From Chara braunii (taxonomy: Eukaryota; Streptophyta; Charophyceae; Charales; Characeae), in the NCBI GenBank assembly GCA_003427395.1, contig BFEA01000071.1:2339781-2379345 (forward strand): a stretch of 39,565 bases of DNA. Reading direction: 5' to 3'. Below, one piece after another: positions 10,316 through 19,828 of this stretch; the stretch's first letter is position 1, and every line of letters begins with the position of its first letter. The notes below the pieces were generated by a model. The model was not told where the DNA came from and ran no database searches. It saw nothing but the letters and a program-made list of their open reading frames with translations. Both the position numbers and the translations under genes were made by a program.

Positions 10316-11650
10316 CTATGTGTATGTGTGTGTGTGTATGTGTCTGTGTGTGCCCTTGTGTGCGTGTATGTTCATGTGTGTATGTGTGGGCAGGCCCGGC
10401 CTGGGCGGGGTCTGTGAGTATCTCTTTTTTTTCTTTTTATATTTTTTATTTTTTAAATATATAGGAACTTCAAAAAAATACAATAAAAAATATGGGGTCG
10501 TAGATCTCCAAAATATCTTCGAGACCAGGGTTACCTGACCGAATGTTCGGGGGCCCCCGGGCTGGCCCCCGAACGTTCGGGCGTTCGGGGTCCGGTTCGG
10601 GGGCCGAACACCTCTAGGTTCGGCCCCCGCCAAAAAACATTTCAGGGCCTAAAAATACGTTTTTGTTTCTGAATGTTTTTTTGTGATTTCTCTATGATGT
10701 AACCTACACGCCTATAAATTTTGAAGCCATTCTGCTGAGCCAAAACAACATTAAAAATCGTCAAAGATCGGGGTGTCAAACGTGCTCGCCCACGCACTAT
10801 TTTGTTTTTTTTTTCACTTTTAACTTTTTGTTTTCACTTTATTTCGGGGCCTAAGAAAAATTATTATTTTTTGAAATTTTTTTAATGAGTTATTAATTAT
10901 GTAAACTACATATCTGTAAATTTTCAGGGCATTTATCAATGCGAAAAAATAATTTAAAATCGGCAAAGATGGCGGTGTCGAAAAGGTGCTGGCACACTCA
11001 CTCATTTTAATTTTTTATTTTTTTTTTCTTATTTTTATCATAGTGTTTATTTTTTGTATTTGATTTTTAATTCAAATTTGAAGAAGAATTTGGATATAGT
11101 ACCCGGGCAAATGTTGTTTAGTTTATTGTTCTCCATAACATATTTATTTTTCGGAAGTTTTTGAAAACTTTGTTTTTTTTTTTGTTTTTTGTTTTTTTGG
11201 TCCGCGTTCGGCCTAAACGGCCGAACGCCTTCCGAAGGGGTCCCCTACATTCGGGCGTTCGGGTTCGGGCGTTCGGCCCGTCCTGAACGTCGACAACCCT
11301 GTACAAGACTGTATTCTTCATTATTTATTTTGTTAATTTTTTGCCTGCAAGAAAATCTTTGTGAAAAAAAGAAAACCCACCCATTTCATATTGTTTTTTT
11401 TTCTTTCTTTTATGTTTTTGATTTTTAAAAAATGAAAAAAATAAAATACAAAGCATAGGGTTGTAGATCTCAAAAATATCTACAACCCTGCATTTTTTGT
11501 TTTGTTTTTTGCTTATTATTTTGCAGGGAAAACAATGTTCCCGCGCGAGCTCAAAGCTCGCTCAAGCGCTTTTGAGCGCGGGATTGAGTGGAGCTCAAAA
11601 AATTGAGCTCCGACCCCGCGCTTAATCAGTGCGCGGTAATGCAGACCAAT
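10030..11650. mobile_element. Repeat-rich insertion splitting the LINE, class unresolved
   Basis: LINE coding similarity stops near 10,030 and resumes near 11,650. The inserted DNA begins and ends with GCGC-rich sequence (gcgctcgtgagcgcgagtgcgcg near 10,048; ccgcgcttaatcagtgcgcgg near 11,615), which suggests inverted ends. Inside are a TG-rich microsatellite (10,270-10,390), two blocks rich in the word GTTCGGG (10,540-10,630 and 11,205-11,290), and two tandem copies of a roughly 160-190-bp AT-rich unit (about 10,642-10,805 and 10,845-11,005). A perfect GGAGCTCAA/TTGAGCTCC hairpin lies at 11,591-11,612. I could not fix exact termini or a target duplication, and no protein is recognisable. Confidence 0.5.
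10642..11005. repeat. Two tandem AT-rich units
   Basis: Both units share, in order, ggggcctaa or agggcctaa, a poly-T stretch, gtaaactaca or gtaacctaca, ctrtaaatttt, aaaatcgtcaaagat or aaaatcggcaaagat, gggtgtc or cggtgtc, and cacgcact or cacactcact. Divergence is substantial, so the duplication is old. Confidence 0.7.
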
Positions 11651-11659
11651 TGATGACAG

Positions 11660-11975
11660 CAATAAGAAAAAGTCCAGAGGGATCGAGATCATCCATGAAA
11701 CATTAAATACATGTATGTCTATAACGTGTTTTTTCCAATGCAAAAAAAAAAAAATCCATTTGACCTTCTGTCATAATATTAGTTAATTTTTCCCGCAGCA
11801 AAAAGCCCTGCCAACGTTGTTGAGCAAAGGTAAGAAGTTTTTTCCTAAATTCTTGAATGTCTACCGAGTTCCTATCATCTGGATTGTCTTGGAGTTCATA
11901 ATCCAGTATTTGTTCGTGGATGTTCAATTCTTGATGATATCTGTTTCGACACTGCACAATTCTTCCCGTCGAACT
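11660..11975 (-). pseudogene. LINE ORF2 fragment between endonuclease and RT
   Basis: The minus-strand translation contains QRWQGFLLREKLTNI and GQMDFFFALEK, then RYRHTCI and DPSGLFLIAVI. This fits the helical linker just upstream of RT in plant-type LINEs, where a similar 'F..REK...G....FF' pattern precedes RT. It is in the right order and strand to be the upstream continuation of the RT copy at 7.05-9.99 kb, separated by the insertion. Confidence 0.65.
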
Positions 11976-11979
11976 CTCT

Positions 11980-12385
11980 CTCTGTGTATATATATATATA
12001 TTATATATCCCTGTGTGTGTGCGTATGTGTGTTTCATTGCGGCAAAAGAAGAAGAAGAAGAAGAAGAAGAAGAAGAGAAGAAGAAGGAAAAAAAAAAGAA
12101 GAAGAAGAAGTAGAAAAAGAATGAGAAGAAGAAAAAAAAAAAAGAAAAAAGAAGAAGAAGTAGAAGAAGAAGAAGAAGAAATAAAAAAATCAGCACGACA
12201 GAAGAACAAGAACAAGAACAAGAACAAGAAGAACAAGAACATAAAAAACAAGAAGGAAACAAACAAAGAAAAAGAAGAAGAAGAAGAAGAAGAAACAAAA
12301 GGAGAAGAAGAAACGAAGAGTCGGAATAAGAAGGAGGAAAAAAACAAAGAAGAAGGAGAAGAGGAAGAAGAAGAAGGAAAAAAGA
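11980..12385. repeat. TA microsatellite and GAA-rich polypurine tract
   Basis: A TA/TG repeat (about 11,982-12,030) leads into a roughly 330-bp tract of GAA, GAG and AAA triplets, almost pure purine on the plus strand. It opens long frames of Lys/Glu/Arg on plus and Ser/Phe/Leu on minus, which are composition artefacts. Such tracts are known to be able to form triplex DNA. Confidence 0.9.
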
Positions 12386-12387
12386 CG

Positions 12388-13450
12388 CTCATGCCACGTT
12401 GGCGCTCATGCCAAGTTCGTATGATGGACTCGTGAGTAATGAGCGCTGCTCGTTAGCGCTGGAGGCACGTTGGCGCTGTTGGAGGCAAGCCTTGTGAGCC
12501 ACATTGGTGCTCATGCCGATATGATAGCGGTGCAACGTGAGCGCTGGAGCCACGTTGACGCTGTTGAATTAAGGGTTTCAGGGTGCTCATGACACGTTGA
12601 CGCTCATGCCAAGTTGGTTTATGAATGCTGTCATGCCATGCTGGACTCGTGAGTAATGAGCGTTGGAGCCACGTTGGCGCTGTTGGAGGCGAGCCTTGTG
12701 AGCCACGTTGGTGCTCATGCTAACTTGGTGATGATCTAGAAAAAAGGAAGGGAGGGAACGGAGGGAAACATTGTTCGAGTCCATCTGCCGCAGAAGGTTT
12801 GCGGAGATACAGATTCGACTGAGAGAATCACGGCTTTAGTCTGAATCTTTTTGTCCTAGTTAGCTTGGATGAATTATGACATGTAAAATCATCTCAAGCT
12901 CATGGGAAGAGTGTTGGGTTGGAGCAAGCAGGAGGATACTTTTGAAAGGATAACTACTGAGATATAAAGAGTACCGTGTATATAGTGAGAGTAATGTGTT
13001 CCTGAGATGCCAGTCTCCAGGAGAGGGCTGGCAACGTTGGCTGCTCCGGTTCGTAAGCGCTGCTCGTGAGCGAGGGAGCCATGTTGGCACGGCTCGTCAG
13101 TGTCGTCATGTTTGCGCTTGTACCACACTGGACTCGAGAGTGATGAGAGTTGCTCGTGAGCGCTGGAGCCACGTTGGTTGGTAGCGGGGATTCATGTTGG
13201 TGCTCATGTCACGTTGGCGATCATGCCATTTTGGACTTGTGTGTGATGAGCGCTGCTATTAAACGTCGGAGCCACGTTGGCGCTGCTCGTGAGTGTTGCA
13301 CTTCACATTGACGTCCAGGAGCCACGTTGGCACTCATGCCAAGTTGGCGAAACTCAGAGAAAAGGAACGGAGGTAACGGAGGGAACGGAGGGAGACGCTT
13401 TTCGAGTCCAGCCGCTGCAGCAAACTTGGGGAGCTACGGAATGGGTCGTT
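12388..13450. repeat. Higher-order minisatellite with GGAGCCACGTTGGCGCT core
   Basis: Short words (ggagccacgttggcgct, gctcatgcca, gctcgtgagc, ggactcgtgagtaatgagcg) recur many times. Two larger blocks, about 12,388-12,800 and 13,045-13,450, run through the same words and both end with acggaggga repeats, then ttcgagtcca and a ctgcagnanntttg-like string. Between them (12,830-13,045) is unrelated sequence. Open frames across it are repeats, not genes. Confidence 0.8.
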
Positions 13451-13875
13451 GCTAGTGGGGTGGGTCATTGAAGAAAGGGAAAGATGCTGCTAAATCACAT
13501 TCAAGCAGGAGAGATGATGTAAATCAACAGCAAACGGGCAGAAAGTGAAGTGCATCCCCCTTCCTCTTTTTCGACCTGCCTTTCCCCTCACTATCTGACC
13601 TCTCGGTTATTGTGCAGGTTTCTCCAGCCAGTCCTGAGGGGAAATTTCTTATTAATTAATTAATTCTGTAATTAGGAGGAAAAGGTGCACTAAAAAAATT
13701 TACTCTTTGTTTTGTTAAGGGTAAAATGGTCAGTATGCAGCGAGTGACTCAATCAAAGAATCCATAAACAGGTGGATTCGATGTTGATGTTCCGAGGGGC
13801 GATGAGACACATAGCAGCAAAACATACACAATGAAGACGGTGTTATATTCACGTCTGAAATAACCTCTTTCGGTT
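13451..13875. other. Intergenic or decayed retroelement leader
   Basis: No gene was recognised. A TTAATTAATTAATT run lies at about 13,651-13,665. The stretch leads directly into the plus-strand ORF1-like frame that starts to be readable near 13,876. Confidence 0.3.
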
Positions 13876-16091
13876 GAATCAACTCAATCCATCCCTGATG
13901 AGGAAATTCTCACAGAAGAAGAGCGTCGACAGCAGAATCAGACATTCCCTGTTGAAGGGACCAGGACCAATATCTCTACCTTTCAAGTTTCTCCGATGGC
14001 TTCGCTCCTGGTCACTAATATAGGGCAGGGTATGATATGCATGCATACTAATTATGAAAGTTTCATGTCATTGAACCCACTATATCTCCCTGATGAACTG
14101 AGGACACCCTCAATACGAACAGAGGAGGAATGCAACATATAAGGATGTGATGAGGAGTTTGGTACTTTTGGAGGGGCAAAATGGAGGAGGAGTACTTCAA
14201 TCGGTCGACAAGGATACATCAATGATGGCAAATGATATAAGGGAAAGGAGGGAAGGGTAGTTCCAGGATATTTAAATGTTGGAAACAAGGGAGTTTCCAT
14301 TACTTCAAGATGGGGGGGTGAGAGCAGGAGATGGAGGAGGAGGAAAGGGGAGAAGAAAAGAGGATGGAGATAAGGGAAGTCAAGGTGGCAGGTTGGGAGG
14401 AGGCAGGGGAGGAGGATGGAGGGGTGGAGGGGAGGGGAGGTGGGTAGTAAGAGACGGGAATGGAGAGAATGGAAAGTTGGAGGCAGAGAAGAGGAAGGGC
14501 AACTTGAATAACACAGGGGAACAATCACTTTCGGGTGACATGGGCCCAAATCCTGTCATCTATTTCTCCGGGGTTCTCTTCATCTTCCTGGCTACAAAAA
14601 GCCAAAGGACCTTTCCATGCAAAATCCCTAGAAGTAAAGCGCTCAAGAGTGCAATCTCGTCCTCTCCAAATCCCTCTGACTAATCTGCCTACGGCGCATG
14701 TTTTTTTCCTGTCGAAACTCATTAGCCCCTCGGAAAATAAAGTAGTAGTGTCTAGGGGGAAGAAATCCATGGTAAAAACGTCCCAGAAATTAACAGAAAG
14801 AAATGCCATCTATCAGATGCATGCTAACAACTGGGTTTTCATGATGACGCAACATATAAATCAACAAATGAGAAAATCAAATGGATTGGCAAACGTCTTG
14901 CAGTTTTGAAAAGTAGTCAAGAGACTGCATATGAAGATTTGTTAATTATGTCGTTCTCTGCCACAGTCTTTACAGTTTTAAGTTTACATGTGACGACTAA
15001 AAAGATGATAGATGATTGGAAGAAATTACGGTGCGACCGGTCCGAAGTTCGGATCTACCCCTGGTCACCACAGAAGCAAGGGCCAGATGAGAGGCGACGA
15101 CAGATGATGGAGGAACTCTATTAGTTTGAATTCCTTCACATCCCAATCGAGATTCAAGCAACCTTTATTCATGATTTTTGGGAGCTGTATGATATTGTAG
15201 ATTTTATTGATCCATTGCTAGCATACGCACCGAGACGTGACGACGATTTGATGTTGGCACTGGATCATCCCTCTCATCAACCTTTTAATTTGGATGATGT
15301 CATTCCATACAGGATTAGGGGAAAAAACTATCACATACATACGACACATAAACTAAGGCCTTGGTGTTTTCGTTGCAAGGCGTATGATCACCTTAGTTCC
15401 GATTCATTCTGCTCCCAGAATCCTGCGCGTCGTCAAAAGGCGACATGACGTTTGATTCGGGATCCCTTTAAAGCAAATTTATGGCGCACTGTGGATCCAG
15501 GTCATGAAGGATGGGTCTATATTGAAGGTTCCTTCAAGGGAGGGGCTTCCAAAGGATGGATGTGGGAAATATCTGGCCCCCAGATAGCTGGACTCCGCCG
15601 GAGGCACCCGTCAAGACAGTTCCTATCACAGGAGGTAGTCCCACCAACATCTCTTCCGTGGCGGCTGCCCTGCAGCCGACATCACAGCCGACAGGCGCAG
15701 AGGGTGGAATGGGTCAAGTTTCCATAGGTCCCGTCCAACCTGATCCTAGGAATTATATTCAGGGATCTGGTGCCGATATACCACCGGGCGGCCTACAAAT
15801 TGCTATAATGACCACTGCAGCAGACACGATAGCTTCACTCTTGTTAGGAGAACCTAATCAGGGGTTGACACAGTCCAAACAGGTGGCGCAGATGGAGCAA
15901 GGCTTAGAAGGTGCGGAAGATCCTGAATCGGGGAAGGGTCAGGTACAAACCACAAAATAGTTGTTGGTGCGCACGAAAAGGAGGAGACCAAAGAAAAAAA
16001 GTAATAACAAAAAAAAGTCAATGATGGTTAAAAGAAGGAATGAGGGGACTGGTAAACACTTGCTAGGTATGCCTCAGGGATCCGTTGAACA
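13876..16091 (+). pseudogene. Retrotransposon ORF1/gag-like protein, 5' part (broken)
   Basis: Plus-strand coding character runs through several frames. An N-terminal segment lies in frame 1 (13,876-14,141; IPDEEILTEEERRQQN). A G-rich low-complexity stretch follows (14,310-14,470), then a segment at 14,535-14,909. From 14,906 a single frame continues to about 15,600, with stops at 15,122 and 15,446. It carries a region resembling the RNA-binding part of plant LINE ORF1 (RRDDDLMLALDHP, VIPYRIRGKNYHIH) and then a zinc knuckle, CFRCKAYDHLSSDSFC (CX2CX4HX6C, two residues longer than usual before the last Cys), at about 15,366-15,413. A frame shift at about 15,560-15,600 leads to a Pro/Gln-rich tail in frame 1. 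That frame continues past a TAG at 15,958 to the transposon insertion at 16,092. Assignment to a LINE ORF1 is by layout and the zinc knuckle only; a gag of another retroelement is possible. Confidence 0.55.
16084..16091. repeat. 8-bp target site duplication, left copy
   Basis: GTTGAACA here is repeated exactly at 17,486-17,493, immediately outside the 16-bp terminal inverted repeats. Confidence 0.9.
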
Positions 16092-16349
16092 CATACTTGC
16101 GGCGCATCGCGATGCGTTGTACTGCGCACGTGCGCCGCACTGTGCTTTCCGCACGACGCGTGCGCACTGCATGCGGCGCACCTCCAAAAATGGGGGTCAA
16201 AAAAAAAAAAAAAAGTTGTGAGGGGTGGTAGTAGACCCGGCCCCCTGCTCACGTAAAATAAGAAACGGGCAGCCAATTTTTTTTTGAAGGCCGCGCGTTG
16301 GCCTGAAAGCTTTTAGTAACCTGTAGTCGGGGTAACACTCTATGTGTAT

Positions 16350-16800
16350 TGCAGTCTGTATGGTAGGGTTCTTGCAGGCCAGATTCAGTCATGATGAGGG
16401 TCGCGATCTCTCAAAACGTTCTCTTCTGATTACTTCTGAAGTAGAAAATGGCAGAACTGACAACCGTTTTTCCTGGAATTTTCTTTTTTAATAAAAAAAA
16501 AAAAATGTAAGGGAAGAAAATCAGAATTCCTTTGCATGAGTGTCGCCCGACGTGTCCAACCTGTCAGAACCTCAACGGTAAGTGCAATCTGTATGGTAGG
16601 GTTCTTGCAGGCCAGATTCAGTCACGATGAGGGTCGCGATCTCTCAAAACGATCTCTTCTTATTACTTCTGAAGTAGAAAACGACGGAACTGACAACCGA
16701 TTTTCTTGGAATTTGTTTTTTTTAATAAAATAAAATAAAAAAACGTAAAGGAAGAACATCAGAAATTCTTTGCACGAGTGAAGCCCGAAACCTCAACGGT
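16350..16800. repeat. Two tandem 230-bp units inside the hAT-like element
   Basis: Both units contain ctgtatggtagggttcttgc, gagggtcgcgatctctcaaa, acttctgaagtagaaaa and tgacaaccg, then an A-rich stretch and cctcaacggtaa. They differ by scattered substitutions and one small indel near the end. Confidence 0.85.
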
Positions 16801-16812
16801 AATGTTCACCAA

Positions 16813-17135
16813 CGGGCTCGCTGCACAACTCTCGACATGCACAACAAGATAAAAATATTGGCAGTGTATATTTCCATATTCTAGCGCAAGATTCACTCTC
16901 GTTTTGCACATTTCCAGAGTAGTGCAACGAGGCCCATATATGGCAATGTATCTTTCCATGTTCAAGCGGAAGATTCAGTCTCATTTGTTCAGAGATTCTC
17001 CAAAACAAAAAAAAAAGGTTCCAGAGATACGTTACGTGCTTACCTGATTCATCGGCCCTTCGCTCTCCACCACCCAACGTATGAATGAATCTTCCACCAG
17101 AACATGGAAAGATACACGGCCATATTTTTCGTCTT
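16813..17135. repeat. Three copies of a dispersed hairpin repeat
   Basis: The core TATCTTTCCATGTTC, followed by GGAAGATT, occurs in plus orientation at about 16,866-16,895 (diverged) and 16,949-16,975, and in minus orientation at about 17,089-17,116. The arms TCTTTCCA and TGGAAGA can pair with one bulged T. Better preserved copies lie at 27.57-27.85 kb, where a longer shared unit is visible. Confidence 0.75.
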
Positions 17136-17216
17136 TTGTGCATGTCGCCCCGCTTCCGGATTCATGTTGCCCGTTGATAAGGGCGGTTTCTTCGGTCAGA
17201 TAGTGTCAGCACACGG

Positions 17217-17219
<3 letters not shown>

Positions 17220-17299
<80 letters not shown>

Positions 17300-17301
17300 A
17301 C
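17220..17301. repeat. Microsatellite (TC)n-(CA)n
   Basis: About 25 TC units are followed by about a dozen CA units, within the hAT-like element. Confidence 0.97.
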
Positions 17302-17485
17302 GCCGAAAAGAGGCATGGCTCAAAAAAGAAAAAGAAAAAAAAAGAGGCATGGCGCACAGTGCGCACCTCGCAGGGGTAGCGCATCCCCATGCGCTGCGCG
17401 CACGGCGCACCTCGTGCGCACATTCACGCAGTCCGCATGGCGCAGCGCACCGCATCGTGCGCCTCACAAATGCGCCGCAAGTATG

Positions 17486-18644
17486 GTTGAACATCATATA
17501 ACAAGTGTCATGAAGGAATGCAGTGAGATTCTGCTCAGGCAGGTCCATGAGGTTACCAAGAAGATGGGGGAAAGCTCCCGTGTAGAAAATACGCAACAAA
17601 ATGACCCTTTTAGGGACGCCTTTGGACCTGCTCCAATGAATGTTGACTCACAACAGGAACTAAATGACATTCCTATGACAGATTCTCCGCAAAACTCAGG
17701 GGAGGATCAAGCAAACATCCCACTGGATCAGAAAATGACTCAACTAGCTGATTGGATAGTTCAACAATTAAAAAACAAGTTTGGATCAACCACAGTTGAA
17801 TTTTGGGACGAGTCATATGTCCAATTGATTGTAATATTGAACAACAGTTTTAGTTTGAGAGAGCTACTGTTGACGGGCCTGCCACCAGGTGCGCAATGGA
17901 ATGTAGTGAGTTAGTATATGCTGCAAGTGGTGGAAAAACTTTTCCATCCCCCCCTCAGGAGTAAATAAGGATATTTAGGGAGAGATAGTTGCAACAGTTG
18001 TCCTAGTTCCTCGGGACATGGTACATCAGGAGGCGACCCAGAGTGCACTTTCTCAACAATGGAAAGAGGGATTAGGCGTTGAGCAGGATCCGGAAGCAGG
18101 GGTAGGATCTGCCAACTTGGAGGAGATGGTTTCTCGGTCGATCCTTTCTCCTCCTCTGATATCAGGGTTGAAACAGGACAGTGGAGGTAAAAGACAGAAG
18201 GAAAAGGGGATGGGAGGGGAGGGAGGGGTGCCACAGAGGGAAGGTTTGAAAGACGGTCTTTCCCTGAGGAATATAGGGGAGCAACAATTGTTGTCACAGG
18301 ACCAGAAACAGAAACAACAGTCTCAGGAAGACATAGTCTCTGTTCCTAATCCAGTCTCGAAAGACTCTAGTAAAAAACTGAAGATGCGTCAGATTTTGGA
18401 AAAAGGACAAGCAGTCAGACCGTTGAACTTAAAAGGTAACCTCATCATTCCAGTACGAAAGAAGGGAGGCAAATGGGAAATTGGGCTCTCACCTATTGGG
18501 CAAGATCAATATGGGGGAGTTACATTGAGGGGCTGGTCAACGTATGTAGAATACCAAAGGGTCGGGGACAAAACTTTTAAGAGGGACCTTCATGATTTCT
18601 TGTCTAAACATTTTGATCCTGGTCCGCAGGCCATTCTTTCATAA
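17486..18644 (+). pseudogene. ORF1-like protein, 3' part beyond the hAT-like insertion
   Basis: The frame entering the transposon with GSVEH resumes after it with VEHHITSVMKEC. It continues with an Asn/Gln/Asp-rich segment to about 17,905, where a frameshift moves it to the frame read from ELVYAASGGKTF. After one stop at about 17,97x it runs to the stop at 18,642-18,644. The C-terminal part (about the last 75 residues) looks like a folded domain, with KKGGKWEIGLSPIGQ and RGWSTYVEYQRVGDKTF, but I do not recognise it. The middle is low-complexity Gly/Lys/Gln. Continuity with the upstream piece rests on the shared frame at the transposon junction. It ends 10 bp before sequence of opposite coding orientation. 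Confidence 0.55.
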
Positions 18645-18670
18645 TTGGGGGAACAGGCGCACATGACAAA

Positions 18671-18773
18671 AAGAGATGCATTTGCCGTTTTGATGAGCAC
18701 AAGAAAACTGGCCTTGCATAAAGAAACTTAAGAAGAGATGCATTTGTCCGTTTTGATGAGCACAAGGAAACTG
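18671..18773. repeat. Short direct repeat, about 38 bp, two copies
   Basis: AAGAGATGCATTTG, then CCGTTTTGATGAGCACAAG and AAACTG, occurs at about 18,671-18,710 and again at about 18,733-18,774, separated by about 20 bp. It lies exactly where endonuclease similarity of the minus-strand LINE fragment ends. Confidence 0.85.
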
Positions 18774-18774
18774 A

Positions 18775-19310
18775 TCATTGGTGCGATGACAAGTGTAGGT
18801 CTTTGCAGTCGGATGTAGAAGTCTGAAAGCGTCCACCAGGCCCAGGGCTTTACAAAGGTCTGGACAGGGGTCGCGGGATCCCCATCGATCCATCCCTCTG
18901 TCCGGCGCTGCGTTAAAATCGCCAGCGATGACTAATGGAACTCCATGTGGTGCGAGTATCTGAAGATGGGTGAAGAAAGACACCCTTTCTGTTGCTGTGT
19001 TGGGGGCATAAATACACATGATGCTAATTAATACCAACTCCAGCATTTCGAGAATCGACACCCACCTCCCCTGTTCCTCGTCTGCTACCCAATTTACCAC
19101 CTCTAAACGAGATCCTGGCGGGATCCAGATCGCTACCCCTGCCGAACCCGGTGTCTTGGCGTGCGCCCTGTAGGCCTGGTGGGGCCAAACTGTTTTGTGG
19201 GCCCGATGGTGTTCCGGTTTGTCCATTAGGTGAGTTTCTTGGATGCAGATGACATTAGGCCACGTCTTGCCTCCCACTACTTTCAGCTGGTCTCATATTG
19301 CTTATCACTG
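18775..19310 (-). pseudogene. LINE ORF2 N-terminal endonuclease (EEP) fragment
   Basis: The minus-strand translation from about 19,310 shows the apurinic-like endonuclease domain of LINE ORF2. WPNVICIQETHL carries the metal-binding Glu. GSAGVAIWIPPGSRL, IMCIYAPNT and VPLVIAGDFNAAPD (catalytic Asp and Asn) follow, then DAFRLLHPTAKTYTCHR. The C-terminal His-containing SDH motif is missing because similarity ends near 18,775. No RT follows. In intact elements this domain nicks the target DNA for target-primed reverse transcription. It faces the plus-strand ORF1-like region tail to tail, so it is either a separate insertion or an inverted piece of the same element. Confidence 0.85.
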
Positions 19311-19641
19311 CCATCACCCTAATCTCTCTTACTTCCGAACTTCCCCTTTCCCAGCTTATTACCCCAACCGAGGTGATGCGCCTCCGTACATCAGGCCTGT
19401 CTACTCCTCCTTACCAGGATTATGATTCTACTATTTTTCCTTCCACACAATAGATACCATCACGCAGTCTGCTCCTGTTATGACGTCAACATTGATGCAA
19501 TTGTGGACGATTTTTCTGAATGTCTCTGACTCCCATTGATCCAGTCAACCAGCCGTTGACTTCTGTTTTTACTTCAATGGATACTTGCTTCCTCAGTCTT
19601 CCTTTACTTTCCCTATTCCACTTTGGGCGTGATTCGACACT

Positions 19642-19801
19642 CCTCGGGGACGCGATTCCGAGGATTCCGTCGTCGTTCCACCTGTCATCGGAGCCAATTT
19701 TCGGAACAGAAATGTGAAAACACTCCGAGGACAAATCCTCGGGCTCCGAGGATTTCCCAGCCAAATCGTCCTCGGCTCCAAGGGACCTCGCGAGGTCCCT
19801 T
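19642..19801. repeat. Left subterminal palindromes of the Harbinger element
   Basis: CCTCGG/CCGAGG inverted pairs lie at about 19,642-19,663. CCGAGGA-caaa-TCCTCGG lies at 19,725-19,742. A perfect 22-bp palindrome, AAGGGACCTCG with its complement, lies at 19,780-19,801. Related hairpins lie near the right end, so they are candidate transposase binding sites. Confidence 0.7.
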
Positions 19802-19828
19802 GAAGCCCGAGGATCCGCGATTATCGGG

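Larger units (their letters stand above)
6930..11975 (-). mobile_element. Decayed LINE (non-LTR retrotransposon), interrupted
   Basis: Minus-strand similarity to plant-type LINE ORF2 runs from about 11,975 to 7,046, with a break at about 10.03-11.65 kb occupied by unrelated repeat-rich DNA. The order on the minus strand is linker, RT, thumb and connection, then C-terminal zinc-binding region, as expected for a LINE. The endonuclease part and ORF1 are not recognisable upstream. No 3' poly-A tail is obvious on this strand. Confidence 0.85.
16092..17485. mobile_element. Non-autonomous DNA transposon, hAT-like (8-bp TSD)
   Basis: The ends are perfect 16-bp inverted repeats, CATACTTGCGGCGCAT at 16,092-16,107 and its complement at 17,470-17,485, followed inward by GCGCAC-rich sequence on both sides. 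The flanks carry an exact 8-bp duplication, GTTGAACA. An 8-bp TSD is the known signature of hAT elements, though the TIR does not match a family I know. The 1,394-bp interior encodes no transposase. It holds two tandem copies of a roughly 230-bp unit (about 16,350-16,580 and 16,581-16,800), three copies of a hairpin repeat also seen at 27.6 kb, and a (TC)n-(CA)n microsatellite. Removing one TSD and the element restores one reading frame across the site, so it landed in coding sequence. Confidence 0.88.

Noticed and set aside
10117-10633. Cys/Val-rich open frames
   Set aside because: They read through a TG microsatellite.
12013-12435. Long Lys/Glu-rich and Ser/Phe-rich open frames
   Set aside because: They are produced by the GAA polypurine tract on either strand; there is no non-repetitive coding sequence.
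13895-13920. Hammerhead ribozyme core (CTGATGAG then GAAA)
   Set aside because: The GAAA follows directly, without room for stem II, and no flanking stems pair correctly.
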